Assembly (NCBI RefSeq): GCF_040222815.1
Contig: NZ_JAVKCH010000013.1
Location: 248,001-312,000, forward strand
Reading direction: 5' to 3'
DNA length: 64,000 nucleotides
DNA from: Imperialibacter sp040222815
GTDB taxonomy: Bacteria; Bacteroidota; Bacteroidia; Cytophagales; Cyclobacteriaceae
Position numbers and translations under genes: made by a program. The notes beneath the pieces were generated by a model that ran no database searches, was not told the DNA's origin, and saw only the letters and a program-made list of their open reading frames with translations. This document shows positions 53,245 through 62,194 of this stretch, piece after piece (the stretch's first letter is position 1; each line of letters starts with the position of its first letter).

Positions 53245-53862
53245 GTGAATCTTTCAGGAATTAAACATCTCATATTTGACCTTGGTGGTGTCATCATCGA
53301 CCTAAATCCTGAGGCTACCTATACAAGTATGGAACGCCTGACTGGCCGCCCTATCGACCAGTGGCTCAGCGGCCTTCATGAAAGCCAGCTTTTTACTGAC
53401 TACGAGCAGGGCTTTCTTTCTGATAGCGAGTTCAGAGATAGCGTTCGGCAAATTGCAGCGGTGTCCCTAACCGACACAGAGATCAATAAAGCCTGGAATG
53501 CCATGCTGGGAGCCATCCCAAGACGCAGAATAGATAAAGTTGTTGAGTTGGGCAAAACCTACCAGACATTTGTTCTCAGCAATACCAATGGCATTCATGT
53601 ATCAGCCTTTAATGAAACCTTGCAGCTATCTACAGGCAAGCCAACACTCGACCATTTTTTTAACAAAGTTTACTTTTCGCACGTGATGAAAATGCGAAAG
53701 CCGGAAACGGAAATCTACCAGACGGTGTTAGGCGAAAATAATTTGAACCCCAGGGAGGTGCTCTTTCTGGATGATAAGGAAGAGAACCTTAAAGGGGCTG
53801 AGAAGCTTAAAATACAAACGTTTCTAGTACCTTCGCCCGATAGCTGGTTAGAACTGTTTTAG
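53245..53862 (+). CDS. HAD-superfamily hydrolase
   Basis: The 205-residue protein starts with GTG. Motif I is IFDLGGVIIDLNPE, in which the second aspartate of the usual DxD is a glycine, as in the YihX-like subgroup. Motif II is VLSNTN, the lysine is in MRKPETEIY, and motif III is LFLDDKEENLKGA. The cap region (residues ~17-85) is helical. It is likely a phosphatase for a sugar phosphate or related small phosphate. It is followed three bases later by the site-2-type protease gene, so the two are probably cotranscribed. Confidence 0.88.
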   Translation: MNLSGIKHLIFDLGGVIIDLNPEATYTSMERLTGRPIDQWLSGLHESQLFTDYEQGFLSDSEFRDSVRQIAAVSLTDTEINKAWNAMLGAIPRRRIDKVVELGKTYQTFVLSNTNGIHVSAFNETLQLSTGKPTLDHFFNKVYFSHVMKMRKPETEIYQTVLGENNLNPREVLFLDDKEENLKGAEKLKIQTFLVPSPDSWLELF

Positions 53863-53865
53863 TGC

Positions 53866-55089
53866 ATGGAAGAAATAGAAGGAAGCAGCCCGGAGCGGTC
53901 GCTTCAGGAGCAAATTAAAGAGCTGGAAATAGCGGAGAAAAAGAAGGAGCAGAAACGGCTTTTTATTCATATTGGTCTTTTTATTGCCACGTTTATTTGC
54001 ACCACACTGGCTGGTGCTGAGTGGAGTAGAAACAAGTTCCTGCTATTCAGCGAAGGATACACCTGGGCTGATTTCGTGGCTGGCATGGAGTTTTCCATTC
54101 CTTTTCTCACCATTCTTACCTTTCATGAGTTTGGGCATTATCTCACCGCCAAATACTATAAAATCAAAGTTACCCTGCCTTATTACCTGCCTCTTTGGCT
54201 GGGGTTTCTGGGGTCGCCCAGCATTGGCACCATGGGTGCCTTCATCAACATCAAAGGTAAAATTAAAACCCGCCAGCAATACTTCGATATTGGCATCGCA
54301 GGGCCGCTGGCAGGTTTCGTTGTGGCGCTATTTGTGCTTTGGTATGGCTTCACGCATTTGCCGCCACAGGAAGATATTTTTCAAATTCACCCTGAGTACG
54401 CACAGTATGGCCTGGATTATCCTAACCATGTCTATAGTGATTCTACGGCATCTATTGGCCTGGGTAACACCATCTTGTTCGATTTCTTTAAGGAGCATGT
54501 GACCACACAGCCCGAGCTGTTGCCTCACCCTAACGAGATCATTCACTATCCATGGATACTGGCTGGCTACCTGGCGCTGTTTTTCACAGCACTCAACCTG
54601 CTGCCCATTGGCCAGCTCGACGGAGGGCACATTGTTTACGGATTGCTTGGACTCAAAAATTCACGGCTGGTGTCAGCCGGCCTCTACATCGCCTTCATCT
54701 TCTATGCGGGACTGGGGATAGTTACGCCTTTTATGGATTGGACTGCAACAACCACTTTTTTCATGGTGCCGGTTCCCAACCTCTTCGCCATTCCTGTGTA
54801 TATCTATTTTTTGAAGTGGGTTATGCAAAGCCTGACAGAAAATGATCTGAACCGGTGGATGGTAGCTGTAGGCATCTTCACAGCTCAGTTTGTAGTTTCA
54901 CTCATCTTCCCAACAGTGGAGGGCTACAGTGGCTGGCTGCTTTACGGAATTATTCTGGGCCGGTTTATTGGCATCTATCACCCGCCGGTAGCTCACGACC
55001 AGCCTCTCGACTTCAACCGCAAGGTGCTCGGCTGGATTGCTCTCATAATCTTTGTGATTTGCTGGAGCCCGAATCCGTTTACGACCTAG
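53866..55089 (+). CDS. site-2-type (M50) membrane metalloprotease
   Basis: The 407-residue protein is multi-spanning with a charged N-terminal tail (residues 1-32). HEFGH (residues 87-91) in a membrane segment is the zinc motif of site-2 proteases, and NLLPIGQLDGGH (about 240-252) supplies the third ligand and the conserved LDGG. These proteases cleave substrates in the membrane; a stress or sporulation-like signalling role is typical but not shown here. There is no PDZ domain. Confidence 0.88.
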   Translation: MEEIEGSSPERSLQEQIKELEIAEKKKEQKRLFIHIGLFIATFICTTLAGAEWSRNKFLLFSEGYTWADFVAGMEFSIPFLTILTFHEFGHYLTAKYYKIKVTLPYYLPLWLGFLGSPSIGTMGAFINIKGKIKTRQQYFDIGIAGPLAGFVVALFVLWYGFTHLPPQEDIFQIHPEYAQYGLDYPNHVYSDSTASIGLGNTILFDFFKEHVTTQPELLPHPNEIIHYPWILAGYLALFFTALNLLPIGQLDGGHIVYGLLGLKNSRLVSAGLYIAFIFYAGLGIVTPFMDWTATTTFFMVPVPNLFAIPVYIYFLKWVMQSLTENDLNRWMVAVGIFTAQFVVSLIFPTVEGYSGWLLYGIILGRFIGIYHPPVAHDQPLDFNRKVLGWIALIIFVICWSPNPFTT

Positions 55090-55220
55090 TTGAGAACTGC
55101 CTTTCGGGAGTGTAAATAATGTTTAAGGTAGTTTCTTTCACTTTTGCGAATAGCACACCACTTTTTTCGTGAAAGCTAACTCTCATTTTTGTCGAGAATA
55201 CTACCAAAAATACTTTTTGC

Positions 55221-55661
55221 TCACTTGATGGTAGTTCTGAATTTGATCTGATTTGATGATGTTTTCGGTATGCTAAACCAAAACACGTTTATCGTATTAA
55301 TGCGACATCCCCCATTATATGGAGAGATGTTGGTTTCACATATTACGGCTTCTCCCTGCCTAAAAAACCTGGTGCGGGTTTGTATTTTGTCACAACTGGT
55401 GGTAGAAATTTTCACACCGACAACCGTTCTGGTGGCAAAGTCAACATCTGAAAAAAGAAAATAGCTGCAATTTGGGTGAGGAGACTTGAACGAATAGAGA
55501 GTTTCCTCTAGTTCTTGTTCGCTGTTGAATATGTAGGTTTCCTCCAACTTATTTAGATTAAGGCATCCAATTTGAACCTCCTCCACATCTGTCATGGGAA
55601 CTCCATCATCCTGAATGGGGCTTAAGAAGAGAGCGATAAATAAGGTGATGCTGAATGCCAT
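55221..55661 (-). CDS. small secreted protein, unknown family
   Basis: The 146-residue protein has a hydrophobic N-terminal signal (IALFLSPIQDDG) and then the conserved segment TDVEEVQIGCLNLNKLEETY, FNSEQ..ETLYSFKSPHPNCS, and VVGVKISTTSCDKIQTRTR, with five cysteines (IGC, NCS, TSC, VIC, GGC). The nearby gene at 55768-56220 is a clear paralogue. I know no function. The cysteines suggest an oxidised, exported protein. Confidence 0.7.
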   Translation of the reverse strand: MAFSITLFIALFLSPIQDDGVPMTDVEEVQIGCLNLNKLEETYIFNSEQELEETLYSFKSPHPNCSYFLFSDVDFATRTVVGVKISTTSCDKIQTRTRFFRQGEAVICETNISPYNGGCRINTINVFWFSIPKTSSNQIKFRTTIK

Positions 55662-55767
55662 TGTGTGTATCTTTTAGTTATTGGCAAGTTTGCCACGGGT
55701 TTCGTTATTTAAGCGAGAGTGCCCGATTCGAAAAGCTTAATAAACACTGGAAAAAGAAGGGAAGCGG

Positions 55768-56220
55768 CTAGTTTTCATAAGGTCTCACGTTAAAACTGAC
55801 ATCTTCTTTAGCTATTTTTGGAATACTCCACCACAAGATCTTTTGCCTTAATACAAAGCAATTGCCATCGTCAAACCTTACTTGGCATATAATCTTCTTC
55901 TGCCCTTCAAGATGGAAACTTGACGAGTGGTTGAATGTCATTCAGCTTCCTGATTCTAGTTTTACGCCGACTAAGGTTCGCTTGGAAAAATCAATTGCTG
56001 CTATTTGTGTCTTTCCGCAGTTTATGTTTGGTGATCTAAACTCAGACATGGCCCTGGTAAATTCTGCCGCACTGTTAAAGACATAGTGCATATCTAGTTT
56101 GTCCAGGTTTAAACACCCAATAGTAACTTCTTCAACATCCGTTAAAAGGATCCCATCCTCCTGAAGGGGGCTGAAAAGTAAGGCTAAAAGCAAGGTGAGG
56201 TTTAAGGTTATTACAGGCAT
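55768..56220 (-). pseudogene. paralogue of the previous protein interrupted by an in-frame TGA
   Basis: From the ATG at 56220 the frame runs as TDVEEVTIGCLNLDKLDMHY and GVKLESGS to a TGA at 55942-55944. If the TGA is read through, the same frame continues without a break for 57 more codons (FHLEGQKKIICQVRF, KILWWSIPK) to a TAG, aligning with FFRQGEAVICETNISP and FWFSIPK of the 146-residue neighbour. The total 453 nt is a multiple of three and the full length (150) matches the paralogue. The TGA lies exactly where the paralogue has Cys (TGT), so one base change is enough. A nonsense mutation is the simplest explanation; a selenocysteine is possible but I see no strong SECIS stem. Confidence 0.7.
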
Positions 56221-56386
56221 ATCCAGATGAATTTAAGCTCTTTGATTGTTTTTAACAAGGCCTTTTTCTGGTTTCCTGTATTTGATTTGCTCGACAACGT
56301 AACGGATGATTTCTTTTATTTTCTCAAGTAGAATACTACTAGGTTCTCCTACTTACATGCGTTTTTCGCCATTTCTTAAAATCCAC

Positions 56387-56677
56387 TCAATAGGGCCACT
56401 TGCTTAGGCCACCTTCCAAGTTCTTAACATTTGCGAACCCATGTTTCAATAGATACTTTGTACCTGTTCGACCTCTGGTGCCTGCTTTGCAATGGATCAC
56501 AATCATTTTGCTTTTCCATGACGCAATTTCCTGTAGCCTGAAAGGGAGGCTGTTCAGCGGGATATTGAGGCCGCCTATGTGATATTCTTCGTGCTCCCAT
56601 TCTTCTCTTACGTCCAACAACAGAAAGTCGGCTTTGGAGTCAATTAAGGTCTTCAGCTCCTGAGGGAGGATTGTCAT
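56387..56677 (-). CDS. rhodanese-like sulfurtransferase domain protein
   Basis: The 96-residue single-domain protein has LLDVREEWEHEEYHIGGLNIPL and the active-site loop HCKAGTRGRTGTKYL, with Cys63 as the candidate persulfide carrier. It has no signal peptide, so it is cytoplasmic. It is the last gene of the minus-strand set double ligase, PASTA, T9SS protein, rhodanese; it begins eight bases after the T9SS stop. Confidence 0.88.
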   Translation of the reverse strand: MTILPQELKTLIDSKADFLLLDVREEWEHEEYHIGGLNIPLNSLPFRLQEIASWKSKMIVIHCKAGTRGRTGTKYLLKHGFANVKNLEGGLSKWPY

Positions 56678-56685
56678 TGATTGGG

Positions 56686-58590
56686 TCAGTTGGTCAGTAT
56701 CAGCTTAAATGTACTTTTCCTGTTTTGGAAAATGTACTGCACAAAATAAAGACCTTTTGGCAAGTGAGTCAAATCGATTGACCACGGACGCTGGGTGTCC
56801 GATAATTGCACTGGGAAAGATCTTCCTGAAACATCCGCTATGAAAACAGCGTCCGGCTTTTCTGAGAAGTGGACAATACCCTGACTGGGGTTGGGGTAAA
56901 TGGTTAATTCTTCGATGGGCTTTTCATCAAGGCCAGTCACTGACCTGAAAGGCACATTTTCGAATACCGGCCTGATCATCAGGCTTCCTTCCGTTCTTTC
57001 ATTTTGCACCCAGCCATTGCCTACGTTGAAGTAAATTCTGTCGCCGGTGTTATTGTTCTTGTCCAGCCCTATGCCCACAAAATTGTCGGTATACTGCCGG
57101 TAGCCAATGTAGAAGGTGTCACTCACCACCACTGGTATTTCAAACTTGTAGCGCACAAACTGGTCAAGCTCCTCTTTGAACTCCACACTCACCCGCTGCA
57201 GTGCCAGCAAGGTGGGGTTGATATTGGTGAGTGTCTTCCAGGCAATGATGTCCAATGGCTGGCCATCGGCAAAGGGTGCTATCCTTGGGAAGTGGATGTC
57301 AATCGCTGTGAGGGTGTCTTGCGCCAATGCCGCCACCTTATAGGCCAATTGCCCCCTGCTTTGATTGATGCCAGCTGCGTATTCCGCAGTGCCGTCGTCC
57401 CAGGCGGTGAAATCTGAAAATGCAAGACTAATACTTGTGGTATCGTTGTTTCTATAGTTGATATTTTCAAAATAGGTAGTGTCGGCTGTCAGGGGGTCAA
57501 CCCTGCTTATGAGGTATTTGTCTCCCGTTTTAAGAAACAAATCCATATTTAGAACGACCGAGTCCTTGTCCTGCAAAAATGCTTTGATTGCTTCAGTGTC
57601 GACGGGCGAACTTGTTATTGTTCGCCTTTCAAGGCCCTGAGGTATTGGATCGACTACCTGATTTTCATCAACAGAAGAAACAATTTGTCCGGTGCTGGCT
57701 TCCACAATCTGAATACTGTACTCCACAGGCTGCAGTAAAGCATCCAGGTTGAAAAATTCAAATGAGCTCGTGCCTGATAGCCTGTCGGCGGCCGACTGGA
57801 ACTGGCCTGATGGTAATGCGTAAATACCTTTCAATGGCGATAGTGGGGCAGCAGAGAGGGCTCTGTCGAAGTAGGTGTTATTGGACGGGCTTCGGTTCTG
57901 GTTGAGGTAGATGTAGTCAATATGCCAATGATCAAACGGCCCTGTTTGTTTGTTGAAACTCTGAAACCTGAAACGAAAGCCCTCGTGGTAAAACTCAGGC
58001 TGCAAAATAGGTACAAACTGCTGCGTAAAGTCTTCCTTCAGGTTTTCCTCGCCACCTTTCAGTATCCACTTTGTTACCCAAACACTATCTCTGCTTAGAA
58101 ACTGGAGGCGCAGCGAGTCTTCAGTGTTGGGAATTTCACCCAGGCCCTTTATTTGCCAGAAGAAGCTCAGGTAAACTGTGCTGCGGAGGTTCGCAGGAAT
58201 AACCGACAAATCGATGGCCCTGGAGGTGAGGCTGTCTGCCGGGCCCACAAAGTTGGAGGTTGGGTTGTGAGGAATACCATTACTGTTGAGTCCGTCAAAT
58301 GTGGCTACGCCAAGGGTGGGAGGGTGTAGCCCCAGCGTGGCATTCACCCATACATCCTTGCTGCTCACCCACCACTCGTTGCTGGGCTGGCCGGTATAGT
58401 TCGAGAAGTCGTCCCAAAACGGGAGTTGGATGGTGTCATCGGCGTCAAGCGTTCTTCCTGAAGCTGAATACTTGCTATTGGTTGGGAAGGCGATTGGTTT
58501 TTGGATAAGCTGGGCAATAGCACTGTGGCTTCCGGCCACAAATGCTGCCAGGAAGAGAATGCCTTGTAGCCATCGCCCTTTTTCTATCAT
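56686..58590 (-). CDS. T9SS-sorted secreted protein
   Basis: The 634-residue protein has a signal peptide (ending AIAQLI). Residues ~55-230 resemble a choice-of-anchor/jelly-roll lectin-like domain (LPFWDDFSNYTGQPSNEWWV, STVYLSFFWQIKGLG, FRFRFQSFNKQTGPFDHWHI). The C-terminal part is beta-rich with DSFYIGYRQYTD-like strands, and the end (LTIYPNPSQGIVHFSE to FKLILTN) is a type A T9SS sorting domain. It is probably a surface or extracellular protein. The start overlaps the PASTA stop by one base (TAATG). Confidence 0.8.
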   Translation of the reverse strand: MIEKGRWLQGILFLAAFVAGSHSAIAQLIQKPIAFPTNSKYSASGRTLDADDTIQLPFWDDFSNYTGQPSNEWWVSSKDVWVNATLGLHPPTLGVATFDGLNSNGIPHNPTSNFVGPADSLTSRAIDLSVIPANLRSTVYLSFFWQIKGLGEIPNTEDSLRLQFLSRDSVWVTKWILKGGEENLKEDFTQQFVPILQPEFYHEGFRFRFQSFNKQTGPFDHWHIDYIYLNQNRSPSNNTYFDRALSAAPLSPLKGIYALPSGQFQSAADRLSGTSSFEFFNLDALLQPVEYSIQIVEASTGQIVSSVDENQVVDPIPQGLERRTITSSPVDTEAIKAFLQDKDSVVLNMDLFLKTGDKYLISRVDPLTADTTYFENINYRNNDTTSISLAFSDFTAWDDGTAEYAAGINQSRGQLAYKVAALAQDTLTAIDIHFPRIAPFADGQPLDIIAWKTLTNINPTLLALQRVSVEFKEELDQFVRYKFEIPVVVSDTFYIGYRQYTDNFVGIGLDKNNNTGDRIYFNVGNGWVQNERTEGSLMIRPVFENVPFRSVTGLDEKPIEELTIYPNPSQGIVHFSEKPDAVFIADVSGRSFPVQLSDTQRPWSIDLTHLPKGLYFVQYIFQNRKSTFKLILTN

Positions 58591-59420
58591 TAATTGAATC
58601 TTTCTGGCTCCGTGCCTACTATCCAGAGGTCTATGTAGTCGCCTATTTTGATCTTTTTGTCAGCCGAAGGTGATTGTTTAAAAACGGTACCCAGTGGCAT
58701 TGCCTGTTCCTGGTAGGAAACTGTGCCGTCAGCACTTTTTACTTCTATCGTCGCTTTGCCATCTTCTTCGTAGTGAACGTCGCCTACCTTAAGGCCCTGT
58801 CCAATAACGGAAAATTCAGCGTCTTCATATGTAAGACCAATTAAAGTTGGGACATTAAACACCTGGTTGCCAAGGCCGTCTCCCACAATTAAATCAATTT
58901 TGGCTCCTTTAGGCACCGAGGCTCCTTCGCTGACAGGCTTTCCCTGGTAGAGCTGCTTGAGTACTGCGTTTAAGGCCATGTCCGATGCGTACGTAATTTC
59001 TCCCAGCAGAAGGTCGTAGCTTTTGAGCACCACCTGCGCATTTTTTACGGAGCCATCTACCAGCTGAGGCATCCTTACCTTGGGCGGCTCTTTGGCATTC
59101 AATGAGATATATATCTTTCTATTTTCCTTTACCTTCGAGTTAGGCAGTGGAAACTGCTTGAGCACGGCCAGCGGCGGGTATTGCGACGAAAAGCCAGAGT
59201 CTTTATTGATCTCAAAACGCAAATTCCGGTCAGTCAGGAATTCATCCAACTCATCCAGAGGAATCCCTTCCAGGTCGGGCACTGTAATGGTTTCCCCATG
59301 GTTGGTGGTGTTGGGCAGATAGACGTAAAAGAACCCGAGCAGGAACACGACGGCAATGGCCACCATAAGGGCCAGCTGGATCAGCACATCCTTCCATGAG
59401 TTGAATTGAAAAAGTGTCAT
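58590..59420 (-). CDS. PASTA-domain membrane protein
   Basis: The 276-residue protein has one N-terminal membrane helix (residues ~13-33) and then three PASTA-like repeats (ITVPDLEGIPLDELDEFL, VRMPQLVDGSVKNAQVVL, FNVPTLIGLTYEDAEFSVI, followed by a half repeat with TVFKQSPSADKKIKIGDYIDL). PASTA domains bind peptidoglycan or D-Ala-D-Ala stems. The gene lies between a double D-Ala-D-Ala ligase and a T9SS protein, which fits a role in cell-wall sensing or growth. Confidence 0.88.
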   Translation of the reverse strand: MTLFQFNSWKDVLIQLALMVAIAVVFLLGFFYVYLPNTTNHGETITVPDLEGIPLDELDEFLTDRNLRFEINKDSGFSSQYPPLAVLKQFPLPNSKVKENRKIYISLNAKEPPKVRMPQLVDGSVKNAQVVLKSYDLLLGEITYASDMALNAVLKQLYQGKPVSEGASVPKGAKIDLIVGDGLGNQVFNVPTLIGLTYEDAEFSVIGQGLKVGDVHYEEDGKATIEVKSADGTVSYQEQAMPLGTVFKQSPSADKKIKIGDYIDLWIVGTEPERFN

Positions 59421-59435
59421 TTGCTACAGTTTAGG

Positions 59436-62123
59436 TCAGGCTATTAGTTTTTGTCGCTGCATACCGTAAGTCAGAATCGCATCAATGAACTCGTAGGGTT
59501 TGTAGCCATTGATTGCCGATTGGTGGAAAATACAGGTAGCGGGTGTCATTCCAGGTAATGAATTAATTTCAATAATAACGGTTTCTATCTTGCCATCCTC
59601 ATAAATACGTACAAAGGCATCGATTCTTGCATAGCCCTCAATGTTTAAAATCTCAGCTACTTTTTCCAGGTCTTTTCTTACCTTTTCACTTACCCGCTTA
59701 TTTTCTTCAAGTGTTTTACCAAACCTCGCCGGGGTGATGTTCTGCCCCTCTCCGGCCAGAAACTTTTCTTCGAGTGAAAGCACGTCGCCAGTGGCCAGGG
59801 TTTCCGAAGGCTCGAACACCTCATATGCTCTGTCGCCATTGTCGTTGATGCTGGTGAGCATGCCACCGGTGACTTCTAAAAAGTGTGCGGCACCATTCCT
59901 GTCTATTAAATCTTCAAGCAAAAAGTAACTCTTCTGAGGAAACTCCTCGTTGTCCTTCAGCTTGAGCACTTGCTGCTGAGCAGGCAGAAATTCCGGTGTG
60001 TCTCTAAACATCATTTCAGCAAAAGCGCAAAGCTCCTCCTGGTTTCTGATTTTCTTCACAGCAGAACTACACCCATCGTCTGCCGGCTTGGCAATCAGCG
60101 GATAGGTGAAGCTCTTCTCCAGTTCGGCTATTGTTTTAGCGGGATGCGCCAGGTATTCCTCCTTGTAAACGAGCGTGTGATTGGCCACCGAAATGCCATG
60201 TTTCATCAGTAGCTCATTGGTTTCATATTTGTTGATGGTAATGCGGCTGCTGTCTACGCCCGATCCGTTGTAGGGAATGCCCAGCTTCTCCAACTCCACC
60301 TGCACGGCACCGTCTTCGCCGGGCCTGCCATGCAAGGCAATGAACACGGCATCGACTAAGCCTGACAAATCTTCGTAATTGATTTGCTTATACTTCAAAA
60401 TAGTGCCGGGAGCATAGGTGTTGGTGATTCCGTTAGCTTCAGTTTTTATATGTCCAATGACCGGATGCTCACTTTTGGATGCGGCCGCATGAAGCTTTTC
60501 TCTTATATCATCGGCGTTGTCTTTGAGCATGATATTCACCGGAAGTAGGTAGAGCTCATGATTTTCTTCGTTGCCAGTGAGGAAAATCGGCACCGGGTGG
60601 TATTTTGTGGAGGAGGCCAGCTTTTCAAAAATATTCCTTCCACTTTCCACGCTAATATGCCTCTCAGAAGAGAAGCCACCCATGATCACACCCACACTGA
60701 TTTTTTTGACCTCTGAAACTGCCAAAAGCTGAATCTCAGTATCCAGTTTTTTGAGCAGCCCTTTCATCTGGTGGATCATTTTGCCGGTTTTTATTCTGGC
60801 CGCAAGTGACGTGCGAATGATGTAAGTGAGAAACTGCGACGGGTTGAGCCCTATTTCAGCAGCCTGGTGAAAGAAGAACGACGAGGGTAGCATACCCGAT
60901 GTAGTATTCGGATCGTTGAGAAAAATGCCTCCATCTTCCATGTAAAACCCATCTATCCGGGCGTAAACCTGGCAGTGCAGGGCGGTGAAGAGTCTTTCGC
61001 ACTGTTCCCGAATTCTCTGAATGTCACCATCGGGTAGTTCAATCGGCGTTATTTTCCGGCTGATGCCTGGCAAGTATTTGGAGCGGTAATCGAAAAGGTC
61101 TTTGATTTTTCTGATCTCGGTGGGAGGCAATGCCATCGGCGCACCGTTTTCATTTTCAATAACGATGCAAGAAAACTCCCGGCCTTTGATGAACGCTTCC
61201 ACCAGCACTGTTTCCTCAGCGTGCTGACTGGTAAGCCGAATAGTATCTTTTCTTGTGGAAGCCAGCTGGTCGAGTTTCACCCAGAGTTTTTCGGGGTGGG
61301 CTATCCACTCACCTTCCATCATCACCGGAAGGCCAATGCCCTCCCTGATGTCTGTAAGTTTTATCAGCTCTTTTCTCTTCTCTTCATTGGGTAGAGTCGC
61401 CCACCAGCTCAAATCAATCTCTTCAATGAAAAATGCCCTGTTCATGCCGTCCACAAAGTCGTCGATAGAGTCCTTGTCGATAATGGCCACGCCAATGGTC
61501 GACCCTTGGTTGGGCGCTTTGATGACCAGCGGAAGTTTTAGCTTTGATTTTAAAGAATCGAAGACTGCTTTTTTATTGGTTTCCGTTAGCCACGCATCTC
61601 TGTTAACAAGTTCGTAAGCGGGCGCAGAGAAGTTGTTTTTCTCTAAAAGGTCTTTTTGGACAACCTTATTTACCCCAATGGCCGAAGGCAAAATGCCGGA
61701 GCCGGAGTAAGGAATATTGTACCACTCTAAAAGCCCCTGGATGTTGCCATCTTCTCCAAAAGGGCCATGAAGTGCCAGAAAGGCAAAGTCGATAAGTGTT
61801 GGCAATTCTTCGGGGCTGACTTTGCGGCCAACATGAGAGGCGGCACTCAATGCAAGGTTATGGTCTTCAGCGGCCAGCGATTCAATATACACCTGAAAAT
61901 GATGAGGACTGGGCGGAAGCAGAGACACTGGGGGGTAGAAGTCCCGAATAGTACCTTTGTACACGTATTGCCAATCGAGCTCTATGATTTGCCCCAGGCT
62001 GTCAATAAAAAAGAGCACTGGCTCAAACAATGATTTATTGAGGTTGTCGTAAACGGTACGTCCCCCTGCAAAGGATATTTCTCTTTCCCTGGATTGTCCT
62101 CCAAAGAATATTCCTACTCTCAT
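59436..62123 (-). CDS. fused double D-alanine-D-alanine ligase
   Basis: The 895-residue protein carries two complete ATP-grasp ligase modules. The first (about residues 1-430) has GGQSREREISFAGG, ALHGPFGEDGNIQG and ARIDGFYMEDGG, but its metal-binding motif reads NDPNTTSGM instead of the usual NEVNT-type (Asp for Glu). The second (about 465-895) has GGFSSERHISVESG, ALHGRPGEDGAVQVELEKLG and IIEINSLPGMTPAT, with the canonical Glu-x-Asn. Each half is longer than a usual 310-360 residue ligase. Both could be active, or the first could be divergent or regulatory. It is the first gene of an operon with PASTA, T9SS and rhodanese genes. Confidence 0.88.
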   Translation of the reverse strand: MRVGIFFGGQSREREISFAGGRTVYDNLNKSLFEPVLFFIDSLGQIIELDWQYVYKGTIRDFYPPVSLLPPSPHHFQVYIESLAAEDHNLALSAASHVGRKVSPEELPTLIDFAFLALHGPFGEDGNIQGLLEWYNIPYSGSGILPSAIGVNKVVQKDLLEKNNFSAPAYELVNRDAWLTETNKKAVFDSLKSKLKLPLVIKAPNQGSTIGVAIIDKDSIDDFVDGMNRAFFIEEIDLSWWATLPNEEKRKELIKLTDIREGIGLPVMMEGEWIAHPEKLWVKLDQLASTRKDTIRLTSQHAEETVLVEAFIKGREFSCIVIENENGAPMALPPTEIRKIKDLFDYRSKYLPGISRKITPIELPDGDIQRIREQCERLFTALHCQVYARIDGFYMEDGGIFLNDPNTTSGMLPSSFFFHQAAEIGLNPSQFLTYIIRTSLAARIKTGKMIHQMKGLLKKLDTEIQLLAVSEVKKISVGVIMGGFSSERHISVESGRNIFEKLASSTKYHPVPIFLTGNEENHELYLLPVNIMLKDNADDIREKLHAAASKSEHPVIGHIKTEANGITNTYAPGTILKYKQINYEDLSGLVDAVFIALHGRPGEDGAVQVELEKLGIPYNGSGVDSSRITINKYETNELLMKHGISVANHTLVYKEEYLAHPAKTIAELEKSFTYPLIAKPADDGCSSAVKKIRNQEELCAFAEMMFRDTPEFLPAQQQVLKLKDNEEFPQKSYFLLEDLIDRNGAAHFLEVTGGMLTSINDNGDRAYEVFEPSETLATGDVLSLEEKFLAGEGQNITPARFGKTLEENKRVSEKVRKDLEKVAEILNIEGYARIDAFVRIYEDGKIETVIIEINSLPGMTPATCIFHQSAINGYKPYEFIDAILTYGMQRQKLIA

Positions 62124-62165
62124 CTTTTAAATTTAATAATTACAACGATCACTGCCGACTTGAAA

Positions 62166-62194
62166 CAAAATTACGCAACCGGAACGATTTTCAA
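62166..62194 (-). promoter_or_regulatory. promoter of the double-ligase operon
   Basis: On the minus strand a -33 TTG (62192-62194) and an exact -7 box TAATTTTG (62166-62173) are separated by 18 bases, the -7 box lying 42 bases before the ATG. The -33 element overlaps the last bases of the adjacent T9SS gene. Confidence 0.5.

Noticed and set aside
55942..55944. Confident selenoprotein call
   Set aside because: Only a weak stem lies after the TGA and no Sel machinery is in the window; it is kept as a pseudogene with a note.
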